A stretch of 11,047 bases of DNA from Woeseiaceae bacterium (lineage in GTDB: Bacteria; Pseudomonadota; Gammaproteobacteria; Steroidobacterales; Woeseiaceae): contig JAKEGN010000109.1 in assembly GCA_022615525.1 (NCBI GenBank), positions 1 to 11,047 on the forward strand, given 5' to 3'. Under the pieces are notes generated by a model. That model was given only the letters and a program-made list of their open reading frames with translations, was not told where the DNA came from and did no database searches. Numbering within the stretch: the first letter of the stretch is position 1; the number at the start of each line of letters is the position of its first letter. Below are positions 1 through 6,162 of this stretch, piece after piece. Both the position numbers and the translations under genes were made by a program.

Positions 1-127
1 GGGCAGTGTGGATGTGTCCAATAATGGGTTCGTCATATAACTCACGTTTTCATAAGCGGTCGGATGTTACCACAAGGACTGAACGGACAATCGCCGGGAC
101 TGCCCGGCAGCGCCAGAGGAAAGCAGG

Positions 128-1474
128 GTGAAAAGACAATTTGACCTGGCCGTTATCGGCGGCGGCAGCGGCGGGCTGGCCGTTGCGCAAAGAGCCGCGG
201 AGTACGGGGCAAAAGCGACTGTAATAGAAGCAGGCCCGCTCGGCGGGACCTGTGTCAATGTCGGTTGCGTGCCCAAAAAGATCATGTGGTACAGCGCACA
301 TCATGCACATCTGCTGCGCCTCGCCGAAACGTTCGGCTTCGGTGTGTCGGTGAACGGACACAGCTGGCGCGAACTGAAGTCACGGCGAGACACTTACATC
401 CGGCGCCTGAATGCCATTTATGAGGGTAACCTCGAGAAACGCAAGGTCGGCCTGATCCGCGGAGTGGCGAAGCTTGTCGATGCCCACACCATTGCGCACG
501 GCAGCGGCACGCTGACGGCGGACAACATCGTGCTGGCAACGGGCGGATTTCCTATCGTGCCCGAAGTTCCGGGCGCCGGGCACGGCATTACATCCGACGG
601 GTTTTTTCAGCTGGAGGAGAGGCCGCGACGCGTTGCGCTGGTGGGCAGCGGTTACGTGTCCATGGAACTTGCCGGCGTTTTCAACGCGCTGGGGTCGGAG
701 ACAACGGTACTGGTGCGCATGGACAGCGTGCTGCGGGGCTTCGATGTCATGCTGCAGGAGGAGTTGCGGAAAGCAATGCAGGAAGACGGCATCCGCCTGG
801 AGACCGGCGTAGTACCGCAATCTTTGCAACGGACCGGTGCCGGACTTGCGCTCACCGCCGCGGACGGCAGGACTTTCGGGCCGTTCGATGCGGTTGTCTG
901 GGCAGTCGGTCGGGCGCCGAACTCGGCCCGGCTCAACCTGGCGGAAGCAGGGGTCCGTACCGACAACCATGGCTACGTCCGCGTCGACGACTACCAGTGT
1001 ACGAACATACGGAATATCTTTGCCATCGGCGATGTCACGGGTCGCGAAGCGCTGACGCCGGTCGCCATCGCCGCAGGCAGGCGACTTGCCGATCGCCTTT
1101 ACGGTGGCATGCCGGACCGGCATCTGGATTACCGGAATATTCCGACCGTGATTTTTTCGCATCCGCCGATCGGCACCGTCGGCTTGACGGAAACCGAGGC
1201 ACGCCAGCATTTCGGTGACGACGTGAAGGTCTATAACTCGCGATTCACCTCGATGTTGTATGCGCTGGGCGAACGCAAGATCCGGTCATCGATGAAGCTC
1301 GTTACAACAGGGGCCAGCGAGAAAATCGTCGGTTGTCATCTCATCGGTGAGAGCGCAGACGAAATCCTCCAGGGTTTTGCGGTCGCGATCAGGATGGGCG
1401 CAACGAAAGCCGATTTCGACGACACGGTCGCAATACATCCGACCAGCGCGGAGGAGCTGGTTACGATGCGCTGA
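128..1474 (+). CDS. gor: Glutathione-disulfide reductase (NADPH)
   Basis: Cytoplasmic FAD enzyme that reduces glutathione disulfide to glutathione with NADPH. The 448 residues match the usual length (about 450). Seen: an FAD-binding GGGSGG at residues 11-16; the redox-active disulfide in GGTCVNVGCVPKK (Cys42, Cys47); a second dinucleotide fold starting VGSGYVSMELAG, followed by the VR...LR arginine pair typical of NADPH preference; an FAD-contacting AIGDVTG; and the C-terminal HPTSAEE with the catalytic His437-Glu442 pair. The C-terminus TSAEELVTMR is typical of Gor rather than of lipoamide or mercuric reductases. The start is GTG, chosen because AGAGGAAA lies just upstream and the Rossmann fold begins immediately. 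A TATAAC hexamer at 36-41 could be a -10 box, but no good -35 is seen. The 3' end overlaps convergent aroE by 14 bp. Confidence 0.95.
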   Translation: MKRQFDLAVIGGGSGGLAVAQRAAEYGAKATVIEAGPLGGTCVNVGCVPKKIMWYSAHHAHLLRLAETFGFGVSVNGHSWRELKSRRDTYIRRLNAIYEGNLEKRKVGLIRGVAKLVDAHTIAHGSGTLTADNIVLATGGFPIVPEVPGAGHGITSDGFFQLEERPRRVALVGSGYVSMELAGVFNALGSETTVLVRMDSVLRGFDVMLQEELRKAMQEDGIRLETGVVPQSLQRTGAGLALTAADGRTFGPFDAVVWAVGRAPNSARLNLAEAGVRTDNHGYVRVDDYQCTNIRNIFAIGDVTGREALTPVAIAAGRRLADRLYGGMPDRHLDYRNIPTVIFSHPPIGTVGLTETEARQHFGDDVKVYNSRFTSMLYALGERKIRSSMKLVTTGASEKIVGCHLIGESADEILQGFAVAIRMGATKADFDDTVAIHPTSAEELVTMR

Positions 1475-2294
1475 CGGAAATCTGCTTCAGTACCGCGGCG
1501 GTGTCCGGCCTCACGCCGCGCCAGAGGTGAAATGATTCCGCTGCCTGTTCGACCAGCATCCCCCAGCCCATGACCGACCTGCCGGCACCCTGTTGTGCCG
1601 CCCAGCGGCTGAACGGCGTGGGCGTCAATCCGTATGACAGGTCGTAACAAACACAGCCTTCACTGACGGCCGACGCCGGATACGGCGGAGTTTCGCCACC
1701 CAGGCCGGCGGAGGTCGCATTAATGATCAGCGAGAAATGCGCAGAAGTCGGGATCTCGGTGAAACGGTACGCGCTGACCGGACCTGCCGACGCGAATTGC
1801 TCGGCCAGTTCACGGGCCTTGGTCAATGTCCTGTTCGCAATGCAAAGGGAGGCGGGTTTGGATTCGAGCAGCGGTCCAACGATGCCCCGTGTTGCGCCGC
1901 CGGCGCCAAGCACCAGGATGTGACTGCCGCGCAGATCGATCCCGAGGTTGCCGGTCAGGTCGCGCAGCAGGCCTATGCCATCCGTGTTGTCGCCGAATAC
2001 AGAGCCGTCCCGAAACATCAGGGTGTTCACCGCCCCGGCAACGTGCGCGCGTTCGCTGAGCTGGTCCGCCAGTCGCAGCACTTCGGTCTTGTGCGGCACG
2101 GTGATGTTCAGGCCTTTGCCGCCGGTGCGCTGGAATTGCGCCACCGCGTTGTCGAGTTTCTCCGGTGCGACCTGCAGCAATTCGTACTGGATGTTCTGGC
2201 CGGTCTGCAATGCAAACAGTCGGTGAATGACCGGCGACCGGCTGTGCGATACCGGATAGCCCATGACTCCGTAACGGTCAATGACGCTCGCCAC
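1461..2294 (-). CDS. aroE: Shikimate dehydrogenase (NADP+)
   Basis: Fourth step of the shikimate pathway: reduces 3-dehydroshikimate to shikimate with NADPH in the cytoplasm. The 277 residues fit the family (about 270-280). Seen: an N-terminal substrate domain with GYPVSHSRSP (the shikimate-binding serines, residues 12-21), NITVPHK with catalytic Lys69, and GDNTDG with catalytic Asp105. The NADP-binding glycine loop LGAGGATRG follows, then the conserved NATSAGL. The start is GTG. It lies inside the hemB stop region (17-bp overlap) and is preceded on its strand by GAGGGA, so translation is probably coupled to hemB. The 3' end overlaps gor on the other strand, leaving no room for a terminator between them. 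Family assignment is clear; I saw no missing catalytic residue. Confidence 0.95.
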   Translation of the reverse strand: MASVIDRYGVMGYPVSHSRSPVIHRLFALQTGQNIQYELLQVAPEKLDNAVAQFQRTGGKGLNITVPHKTEVLRLADQLSERAHVAGAVNTLMFRDGSVFGDNTDGIGLLRDLTGNLGIDLRGSHILVLGAGGATRGIVGPLLESKPASLCIANRTLTKARELAEQFASAGPVSAYRFTEIPTSAHFSLIINATSAGLGGETPPYPASAVSEGCVCYDLSYGLTPTPFSRWAAQQGAGRSVMGWGMLVEQAAESFHLWRGVRPDTAAVLKQISVSAS

Positions 2295-3300
2295 TGTCCC
2301 TCAGCCAGCGGGCCGCATCCATGGAAAAATAAGTGAGGATCGCGTTGGCACCTGCTCGCTTGATCGACAACAGGGATTCGAGCACGGCGTCGCGCTCATC
2401 GAGCCAGCAGTTCGCGGCGGCTGCCTTGATCATCGCGTACTCACCGCTCACCTGGTAGGCGAAAGTCGGCACGCGGAATTCATCGCGCACGCGGCGAATC
2501 ACATCGAGGTAAGGCAATGCGGGCTTGATCATGACGATGTCTGCACCTTCGGCGATATCCATGCCGACTTCGCGCAAGGCTTCGTCCGCGTTGGCCGGAT
2601 CCATCTGGTAATTCCGCTTGTCGCTCTTGCCAAGGCTGCCTGCCGAACCGACCGCATCGCGGAACGGGCCATAGAAACAGGACGCGTACTTGGCGGCGTA
2701 GGCGAGTATCAGTGTATTTCGATGACGCTTGTCTTCCAGTGCGTCGCGGATCGCGCCGATGCGCCCATCCATCATGTCGGACGGTGCGACGATGTCGGCG
2801 CCGGCCTCTGCGTGGGACAGGGCCTGCCGCACGAGCATGGCAACTGTCTCGTCATTCAGTACATAGCCGGCGTCATCGATGATGCCGTCCTGCCCGTGGG
2901 TGGTGTACGGATCGAGTGCAACGTCGGTGACGATGACGAGGTCGGGCAGTTCCTTGTGCAAGGCCCGGACGGTTCTCTGCACCAGTCCGTCCGGATCGGC
3001 GCAGGCACTGCCGTCGGCCGACTTGTGCGAGCTGTCGACCACGGGAAACAGCGCAATGGCCGGGATGCCCAGTTCGGCCGCCGCGGCCGCTTCCCGCAGA
3101 ACCCCGTCGAGGTTCAAGCGCTGCACGCCGGGCATGGATGGTACCGCCACTGCCCGTCCCTTGCCATCCTGGACGAACAGCGGGTAAATGAGATCGGACG
3201 GCTGCAGCCCGTTTTCCGCCACGAGGCCCCGCAAAGCGGCGCTGCGCCGGGTACGCCGCAGGCGGGTTCGAGGGAACCTGGACCGGGTAAGATCGCTCAT
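2278..3300 (-). CDS. hemB: Delta-aminolevulinic acid dehydratase (porphobilinogen synthase), Mg-type
   Basis: Condenses two 5-aminolevulinate molecules into porphobilinogen, the second committed step of heme synthesis; cytoplasmic homo-oligomer. 340 residues from the chosen ATG. The reading frame stays open upstream to 3432, but that extension has no family character, whereas MSDLTRSRFPRTRLRRTRRS is the usual N-terminus. Schiff-base lysines are Lys204 (YAAKYAS) and Lys259 (VMIKPALPYLD). The metal-site region reads DVALDPYTTHGQDG: Asp and Ala take the place of the three zinc-binding cysteines of the E. coli type. This matches the magnesium-dependent, Pseudomonas aeruginosa-like class. No convincing Shine-Dalgarno precedes the ATG. 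It shares a 118-bp divergent upstream region with the ECF sigma gene and overlaps aroE downstream, so the two probably form an operon. Confidence 0.95.
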   Translation of the reverse strand: MSDLTRSRFPRTRLRRTRRSAALRGLVAENGLQPSDLIYPLFVQDGKGRAVAVPSMPGVQRLNLDGVLREAAAAAELGIPAIALFPVVDSSHKSADGSACADPDGLVQRTVRALHKELPDLVIVTDVALDPYTTHGQDGIIDDAGYVLNDETVAMLVRQALSHAEAGADIVAPSDMMDGRIGAIRDALEDKRHRNTLILAYAAKYASCFYGPFRDAVGSAGSLGKSDKRNYQMDPANADEALREVGMDIAEGADIVMIKPALPYLDVIRRVRDEFRVPTFAYQVSGEYAMIKAAAANCWLDERDAVLESLLSIKRAGANAILTYFSMDAARWLRDSGERH

Positions 3301-3418
3301 AAATGTGTCAATATGCCATAACGCGCGGATTTTCCATGGTTTTCGACAGCGTTTCCACGCCTGAATCACAAAATCGGCATCGCAGGTAATAAATCCTGGG
3401 GGGGCAGGGTCATCTCCA
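3301..3418. promoter_or_regulatory. Divergent hemB / ECF sigma intergenic region with a G7 tract
   Basis: This 118-bp interval must hold the promoters of both hemB (leftward) and the ECF sigma gene (rightward). I could not identify a confident -35/-10 pair on either strand; a TTGACA beside the hemB start lies too close to the ATG to place a -10. A run of seven G (3398-3404) lies 14 bases before the sigma start codon, next to the AGGG that probably serves as its ribosome-binding site. Its regulatory role is inferred from position only. Confidence 0.4.
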
Positions 3419-3958
3419 ATGAAAAATAGCAACGCTCACACGGAGCGCAGAAAGCGTTTTGACCGGCTGGTGGCAGTGATGCACAAAGACATGTATCGCT
3501 ACGCAGCCTGGCTGAGCCGGGATCCGGCCATTGCCGAGGATGTGGTGCAGGAAGCAATGCTGAGAGCCTGGAGGTCGCTGGATGCGCTGCGCGACGATGC
3601 CGCTGCCAAGCATTGGCTGTTCACCATCGTACGCCGTGAGAACGCAAGGTATTTCGAAAGGCGGCGCCTCGAGACCGTTGACATCGATGATTTGACGGCA
3701 TCGCAGTCGGCCATGCTGGCAGCAACCGACGACGCCGATCTCGACGAGGTCCGGGCGGCAATCTTCCGCCTCGATGACGAGTATCGCGAGCCGCTGGTAT
3801 TGCAGGTTCTGCTGGGCCATAGCACGGGCGAGATTGCAGAACTGATGAACCTTCGGCAGGGCGCTGTACTTACACGGCTGCACCGGGCGCGGATCAGGCT
3901 GAAACAGATTTTCGACAGCGACGCAAATGACGGCGCGAATATTCACGCAAAAGCATGA
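3419..3958 (+). CDS. ECF-type RNA polymerase sigma factor (sigma-70 family)
   Basis: Directs RNA polymerase to a small regulon, normally under control of a membrane anti-sigma factor. At 179 residues it contains only the two regions kept by ECF sigmas. Sigma-2 is at about residues 15-80, with YRYAAWLSRDPAIAEDVVQE and the promoter-melting stretch AKHWLFTIVRRENARYFERR. Sigma-4 is at about residues 120-170, with LDDEYREPLVLQVLLGHSTGEIAELM and a helix-turn-helix ending RLHRARIRLK. There is no sigma-1 or sigma-3. The start is ATG with AGGG nine bases upstream. The stop overlaps the start of the anti-sigma gene (ATGA), indicating translational coupling and a matched pair. The subgroup and target promoter cannot be fixed by eye; the likeliest targets are its own operon and the Cys-rich peptide gene downstream. 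Confidence 0.92.
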   Translation: MKNSNAHTERRKRFDRLVAVMHKDMYRYAAWLSRDPAIAEDVVQEAMLRAWRSLDALRDDAAAKHWLFTIVRRENARYFERRRLETVDIDDLTASQSAMLAATDDADLDEVRAAIFRLDDEYREPLVLQVLLGHSTGEIAELMNLRQGAVLTRLHRARIRLKQIFDSDANDGANIHAKA

Positions 3959-4695
3959 TGAATAGCACCATGAGCGGCAACATGAACTGCGAACAATACA
4001 GGGAAGCATTTGCAGCGGAGCCCGGCAAGTCGTCGGCAGAGGCCGCCGCGCATGTTGCGCAGTGTGCCGAATGTGCCGCCTTCCGCAGCGATATCCTGTT
4101 GCTGGATAAACTCATAGGGCGTGCACTGGAAATCAGTGTTCCCGAACTCCGTATGCCGGAGCTGGCGCCGGTCGAGGATGATGCCGCGGTCGCCACGTTA
4201 CCGTTTCGCAGGATATCGGCGCCGGTGTGGCTCGGTCTTGCTGCGAGCCTGGTCATCGCGGCGGTGCTGGGGATTCGTTTGCTGACGAGCGAGACGGATT
4301 ACGCCACGCTGGAGACGGAGATCCTTGCGCACCTGGACCATGAGCCCCAGGCGCTGCTGGTGACCAACACGGCCGTGTCGGCAGAAAGACTGCACAAGGT
4401 GGTCAGTGCAAACGCCGACATGGATACAAGTCCGGGACTCGTAACCTACGCCACGAAATGCGTGATCAACGGACATATCGTTCCACACCTCGTGATCCAG
4501 GGGGAGCACGGGCCGGTGACGATTCTGCTGCTCGCAGAGGAGATGATCGAGGCTCCGGTTCCGATTGACGGCGAGGGAGTCAGGGGCATCATATTACCGG
4601 TAGGCAGCGGCAGTATCGCCGTGATCGGCGAGCGCGATGAGACGCTCGAAAAAATAGAACAGCAGGTAGTCAGTACGGTGCATTGGAAAACCTGA
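3955..4695 (+). CDS. DUF3379-family membrane anti-sigma factor with ZAS-like zinc motif
   Basis: Probable anti-sigma factor for the ECF sigma encoded just upstream. Of 246 residues, the cytoplasmic N-terminal part carries Cys12 and His33-x3-Cys37-x2-Cys40, the zinc-associated anti-sigma (ZAS) pattern. One transmembrane helix follows at about residues 91-110 (VWLGLAASLVIAAVLGIRLL). The roughly 135-residue periplasmic domain has the DUF3379 features: an HLDHE segment, VTYATKC, and HLVIQGEHGPVTILLL. Proteins of this family commonly sit next to ECF sigma genes in Gammaproteobacteria. Several in-frame ATGs exist: 3955 (overlapping the sigma stop), 3970 and 3982. The last would give MNCEQYREAF, which looks like the usual family N-terminus, so the true protein may be nine residues shorter. 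The periplasmic domain presumably senses the signal; the ligand is unknown. Confidence 0.85.
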   Translation: MMNSTMSGNMNCEQYREAFAAEPGKSSAEAAAHVAQCAECAAFRSDILLLDKLIGRALEISVPELRMPELAPVEDDAAVATLPFRRISAPVWLGLAASLVIAAVLGIRLLTSETDYATLETEILAHLDHEPQALLVTNTAVSAERLHKVVSANADMDTSPGLVTYATKCVINGHIVPHLVIQGEHGPVTILLLAEEMIEAPVPIDGEGVRGIILPVGSGSIAVIGERDETLEKIEQQVVSTVHWKT

Positions 4696-4714
4696 GATCG
4701 CATCGACTATTTCG

Positions 4715-4754
4715 TGCCCGGGGAACGGGCAATAACCCATGCCCGGCTCGGGCA
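4715..4754 (+). promoter_or_regulatory. Two tandem TGCCCG/CGGGCA palindromes in the leader of the Cys-rich peptide gene
   Basis: Two inverted repeats with the same 6-base arms lie in the 84-bp gap before the peptide gene: TGCCCG-5 nt-CGGGCA (4715-4731) and TGCCCG-3 nt-CGGGCA (4740-4754), with centres about 24 bp apart. They could form two small RNA hairpins or alternative pairings near the ribosome-binding site, or a double operator. A GGAAC at 4722-4726 inside the first element resembles ECF -35 boxes, but no convincing -10 is visible. The structure is seen directly; the function is inferred. Confidence 0.45.
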
Positions 4755-4779
4755 ACATGACCAGAAGCAGGAGAAACAC

Positions 4780-5193
4780 ATGTCAGATATCAAAGTAGCA
4801 AAACCCGTTGCATTAGCCGTCGGCCTCGCGTTGGCCGGCAGTTTTGGCATCGGCAGCGTCGCCAGCGCCGATACCGGTGCAAGTCCGTTTGCCATGACTT
4901 CGCTCAGCGCCGGCTACATGCTGGGCGCCGGCGAGGGAAACTGTGGCGGCGACAAGGGTGAGAAAGCCGAAGGCGCCTGTGGCGGCGACAAGGGTGAGAA
5001 AGCCGAAGGCAGCTGTGGCGGTGACAAGGAAGACAAGGACGCCGAAGGCAGCTGTGGCGGTGACAAGGAAGACAAGGACGCCGAAGGCAGCTGTGGTGGT
5101 GACAAGGACGCAGAGGGAAGCTGTGGCGGCGACAAGGAAGACAAGGACGCCGAAGGCAAATGCGGCGAAGGCAAGTGCGGCGGATCGGTCTGA
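4780..5193 (+). CDS. hvfA: HvfA-like secreted Cys-rich repeat peptide (candidate RiPP metallophore precursor)
   Basis: 137 residues. The ATG at 4780 is preferred over an in-frame upstream start at 4714 because AGGAG lies eight bases before it and a signal peptide begins there. Signal peptide: residues 1-30, hydrophobic core AVGLALAGSFGIG, likely cleavage after VASA. Then comes SPFAMTSLSAGYML, the conserved pre-core stretch of HvfA-type peptides, followed by a low-complexity tail with eight EGxCG motifs (Cys55, 67, 79, 92, 105, 114, 128, 133) separated by GDK-rich linkers. Only the last two are canonical EGKCG; the others have N, A or S for Lys. In characterised HvfA of Haemophilus, HvfB (MNIO/DUF692) with HvfC turns EGKCG cysteines into copper-binding oxazolone/thioamide groups. 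No such enzymes are in this window, so modification must occur in trans or not at all. The upstream sigma/anti-sigma pair probably regulates it. Confidence 0.8.
   Translation: MSDIKVAKPVALAVGLALAGSFGIGSVASADTGASPFAMTSLSAGYMLGAGEGNCGGDKGEKAEGACGGDKGEKAEGSCGGDKEDKDAEGSCGGDKEDKDAEGSCGGDKDAEGSCGGDKEDKDAEGKCGEGKCGGSV
4942..5160 (+). repeat. In-frame tandem repeats coding for the EGxCG modules
   Basis: Unit lengths between successive Cys codons are 36, 36, 39, 39, 27 and 42 bp. The two 39-bp units at 5014-5052 and 5053-5091 are identical base for base, and the 36-bp units at 4942 and 4978 are nearly identical, pointing to recent duplication. All unit lengths are multiples of three, so copy-number change keeps the frame. 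The first six Cys codons are TGT, while the two terminal EGKCG motifs use TGC, suggesting the terminal pair is the ancestral core and the rest was amplified. Confidence 0.85.
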
Positions 5194-5216
5194 TTCGCTG
5201 AGCAGGCATGGACCAG

Positions 5217-5248
5217 AGGCCCGCCAGCAATGGCGGGCCTTTTTGTTT
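5217..5248 (+). terminator. Rho-independent terminator after the Cys-rich peptide gene
   Basis: A perfect 10-bp GC-rich stem (AGGCCCGCCA / TGGCGGGCCT) with a GCAA tetraloop is followed by a TTTTGTTT tract. It lies 23 bp after the stop codon and closes the sigma / anti-sigma / peptide unit, so maturation genes are not co-transcribed downstream. Confidence 0.92.
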
Positions 5249-5259
5249 CGACGGCTGTA

Positions 5260-5343
5260 AAAAAATGTGCCGGATTTATTTTTCCCCGAAAAAACTACCG
5301 GATCTATTATTTCTTGAGGAAAAATAAATCCGGCACCTTTTTT
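5260..5343. repeat. Palindromic intergenic element (REP/MITE-like)
   Basis: Two 26-bp arms (5260-5285 and 5318-5343) are inverted copies with a single mismatch, built on GTGCCGGATTTATTTTTCC and flanked by A6/T6 runs. The 32-bp spacer holds a third, degenerate direct copy (AAAAAACTACCGGATCTATT). It is AT-rich against the local GC background. Similar AAATAAATCCG-type palindromes are common between genes in Gammaproteobacteria and are often linked to REP-associated (RAYT) transposases; none is encoded here. It could also act as a bidirectional terminator. The structure is certain; the class is inferred. Confidence 0.8.
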
Positions 5344-5475
5344 GAGGCACGCCGCCGCGCCGCCGGCTCGTCGTAACAGGACAAATCAGCGGTTTTTGCA
5401 GGATGTCAGGTGATCGGCTTGCTGCTAATCTCTCGCAGCCTACTTGGCCATTGTCACCCTTTCGGATTTCACCAA

Positions 5476-6066
5476 ATGAACAAGAAAATAAAACGTTGCG
5501 ACTGGGCCGGTGAGACCAGCCCTCTGTACATCGAATATCACGACACGGAATGGGGTGTCCCTGTATGGGATGATGCGAAGCAGTTCGAGTTTCTGGTCCT
5601 CGAAAGCGCCCAGGCCGGGCTGAGCTGGTCCACGGTCCTCAACAAGCGCCAAGGTTACCGCAAGAACTTCGCCGACTTCGATGCCGCGAAGGTCGCCCGG
5701 TTTACACAAAAGCGCATCGCGAAGATCCTTTTGGACCCGGGTATCGTGCGCAACAGGCAGAAGGTCGAAGCTGCGGTGTCCAATGCAAAGGCGTTTCTCG
5801 CCGTCCAGGAAGAATTCGACGGTTTCTGCAATTACATCTGGCGTTTCGTTGACGGCAGGCCGCGGCAGAACCGCTTCCGCCTGCAGTCGGAAGTGCCGGC
5901 GACCTCTCCGGAGTCCGATGAGATGAGCAAGGACTTGAAACAGCGCGGATTCAAATTCGTCGGTAGCACGATCATGTACGCTCACATGCAGGCGACCGGC
6001 ATGGTGAATGATCACCTGACCACGTGCTTTCGCAAAAAACCATGCGGGGCGCTGGCGAAAGAGTAA
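5476..6066 (+). CDS. tag: DNA-3-methyladenine glycosylase I
   Basis: Base-excision repair enzyme that removes 3-methyladenine from alkylated DNA. The 196 residues from ATG 5476 match the family (about 190). An in-frame upstream start at 5410 was rejected because family homology begins at RCDWAG, as in other Tag proteins. Seen: RCDWAGETSPLYIEYHDTEWGVPV (residues 7-30); FEFLVLESAQAGLSWSTVLNKR with Glu43 and Trp51 equivalent to E. coli Glu38 and Trp46 of the base pocket; and the zinc snap Cys8, His22, His180 and Cys184 (NDHLTTC), all four ligands present. It stands alone on its transcription unit: a terminator and palindromic repeat lie upstream, and the next gene has its own promoter candidate. 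Constitutive expression is typical of tag; no Ada-box was recognised. Confidence 0.95.
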   Translation: MNKKIKRCDWAGETSPLYIEYHDTEWGVPVWDDAKQFEFLVLESAQAGLSWSTVLNKRQGYRKNFADFDAAKVARFTQKRIAKILLDPGIVRNRQKVEAAVSNAKAFLAVQEEFDGFCNYIWRFVDGRPRQNRFRLQSEVPATSPESDEMSKDLKQRGFKFVGSTIMYAHMQATGMVNDHLTTCFRKKPCGALAKE

Positions 6067-6089
6067 GTTCAAACAGCTTTCCCCCGGTA

Positions 6090-6118
6090 TTGAAATGGCC
6101 GACCCGCAAGCGGATCAT
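6090..6118 (+). promoter_or_regulatory. Candidate sigma-70 promoter for the membrane protein gene
   Basis: TTGAAA (6090-6095, five of six to TTGACA), a 17-bp spacer, and GATCAT (6113-6118, four of six to TATAAT), in the 96-bp gap after tag. The start codon at 6163 would follow a leader of about 38 nt. Position and spacing are good but the -10 is weak. Confidence 0.4.
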
Positions 6119-6162
6119 GTTGCGCCAGAACCCACTACAAAAACGTTGCCAAGGGGGCTCAC

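Noticed and set aside
93..108. GCCGGG-ACTG-CCCGGC hairpin before gor as a terminator or riboswitch
   Set aside because: The stem is only six base pairs, there is no T-run, and no riboswitch pattern is recognisable.
2281..3321. 346-codon plus-strand open frame opposite hemB
   Set aside because: It lies antisense to a clear hemB gene, has no family features, and arises from the GC-rich codon pattern of the real gene.
3301..3432. N-terminal extension of HemB to 3432
   Set aside because: The extra 44 residues do not resemble HemB and would overlap the divergent sigma start; the ATG at 3300 gives the normal N-terminus.
4942..5160. CRISPR-like direct repeats
   Set aside because: The repeats are contiguous, in frame and coding, without unique spacers; they encode peptide modules.
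4904..5230. Minus-strand repetitive open frames rich in Pro, Ser and Leu
   Set aside because: They are the complement of the EGxCG repeats; the plus frame has a ribosome-binding site, signal peptide and family motifs.
5396..5429. TTGCAG / GCTAAT as a promoter for tag
   Set aside because: The spacer would be 22 bp, too long for a normal sigma-70 promoter.
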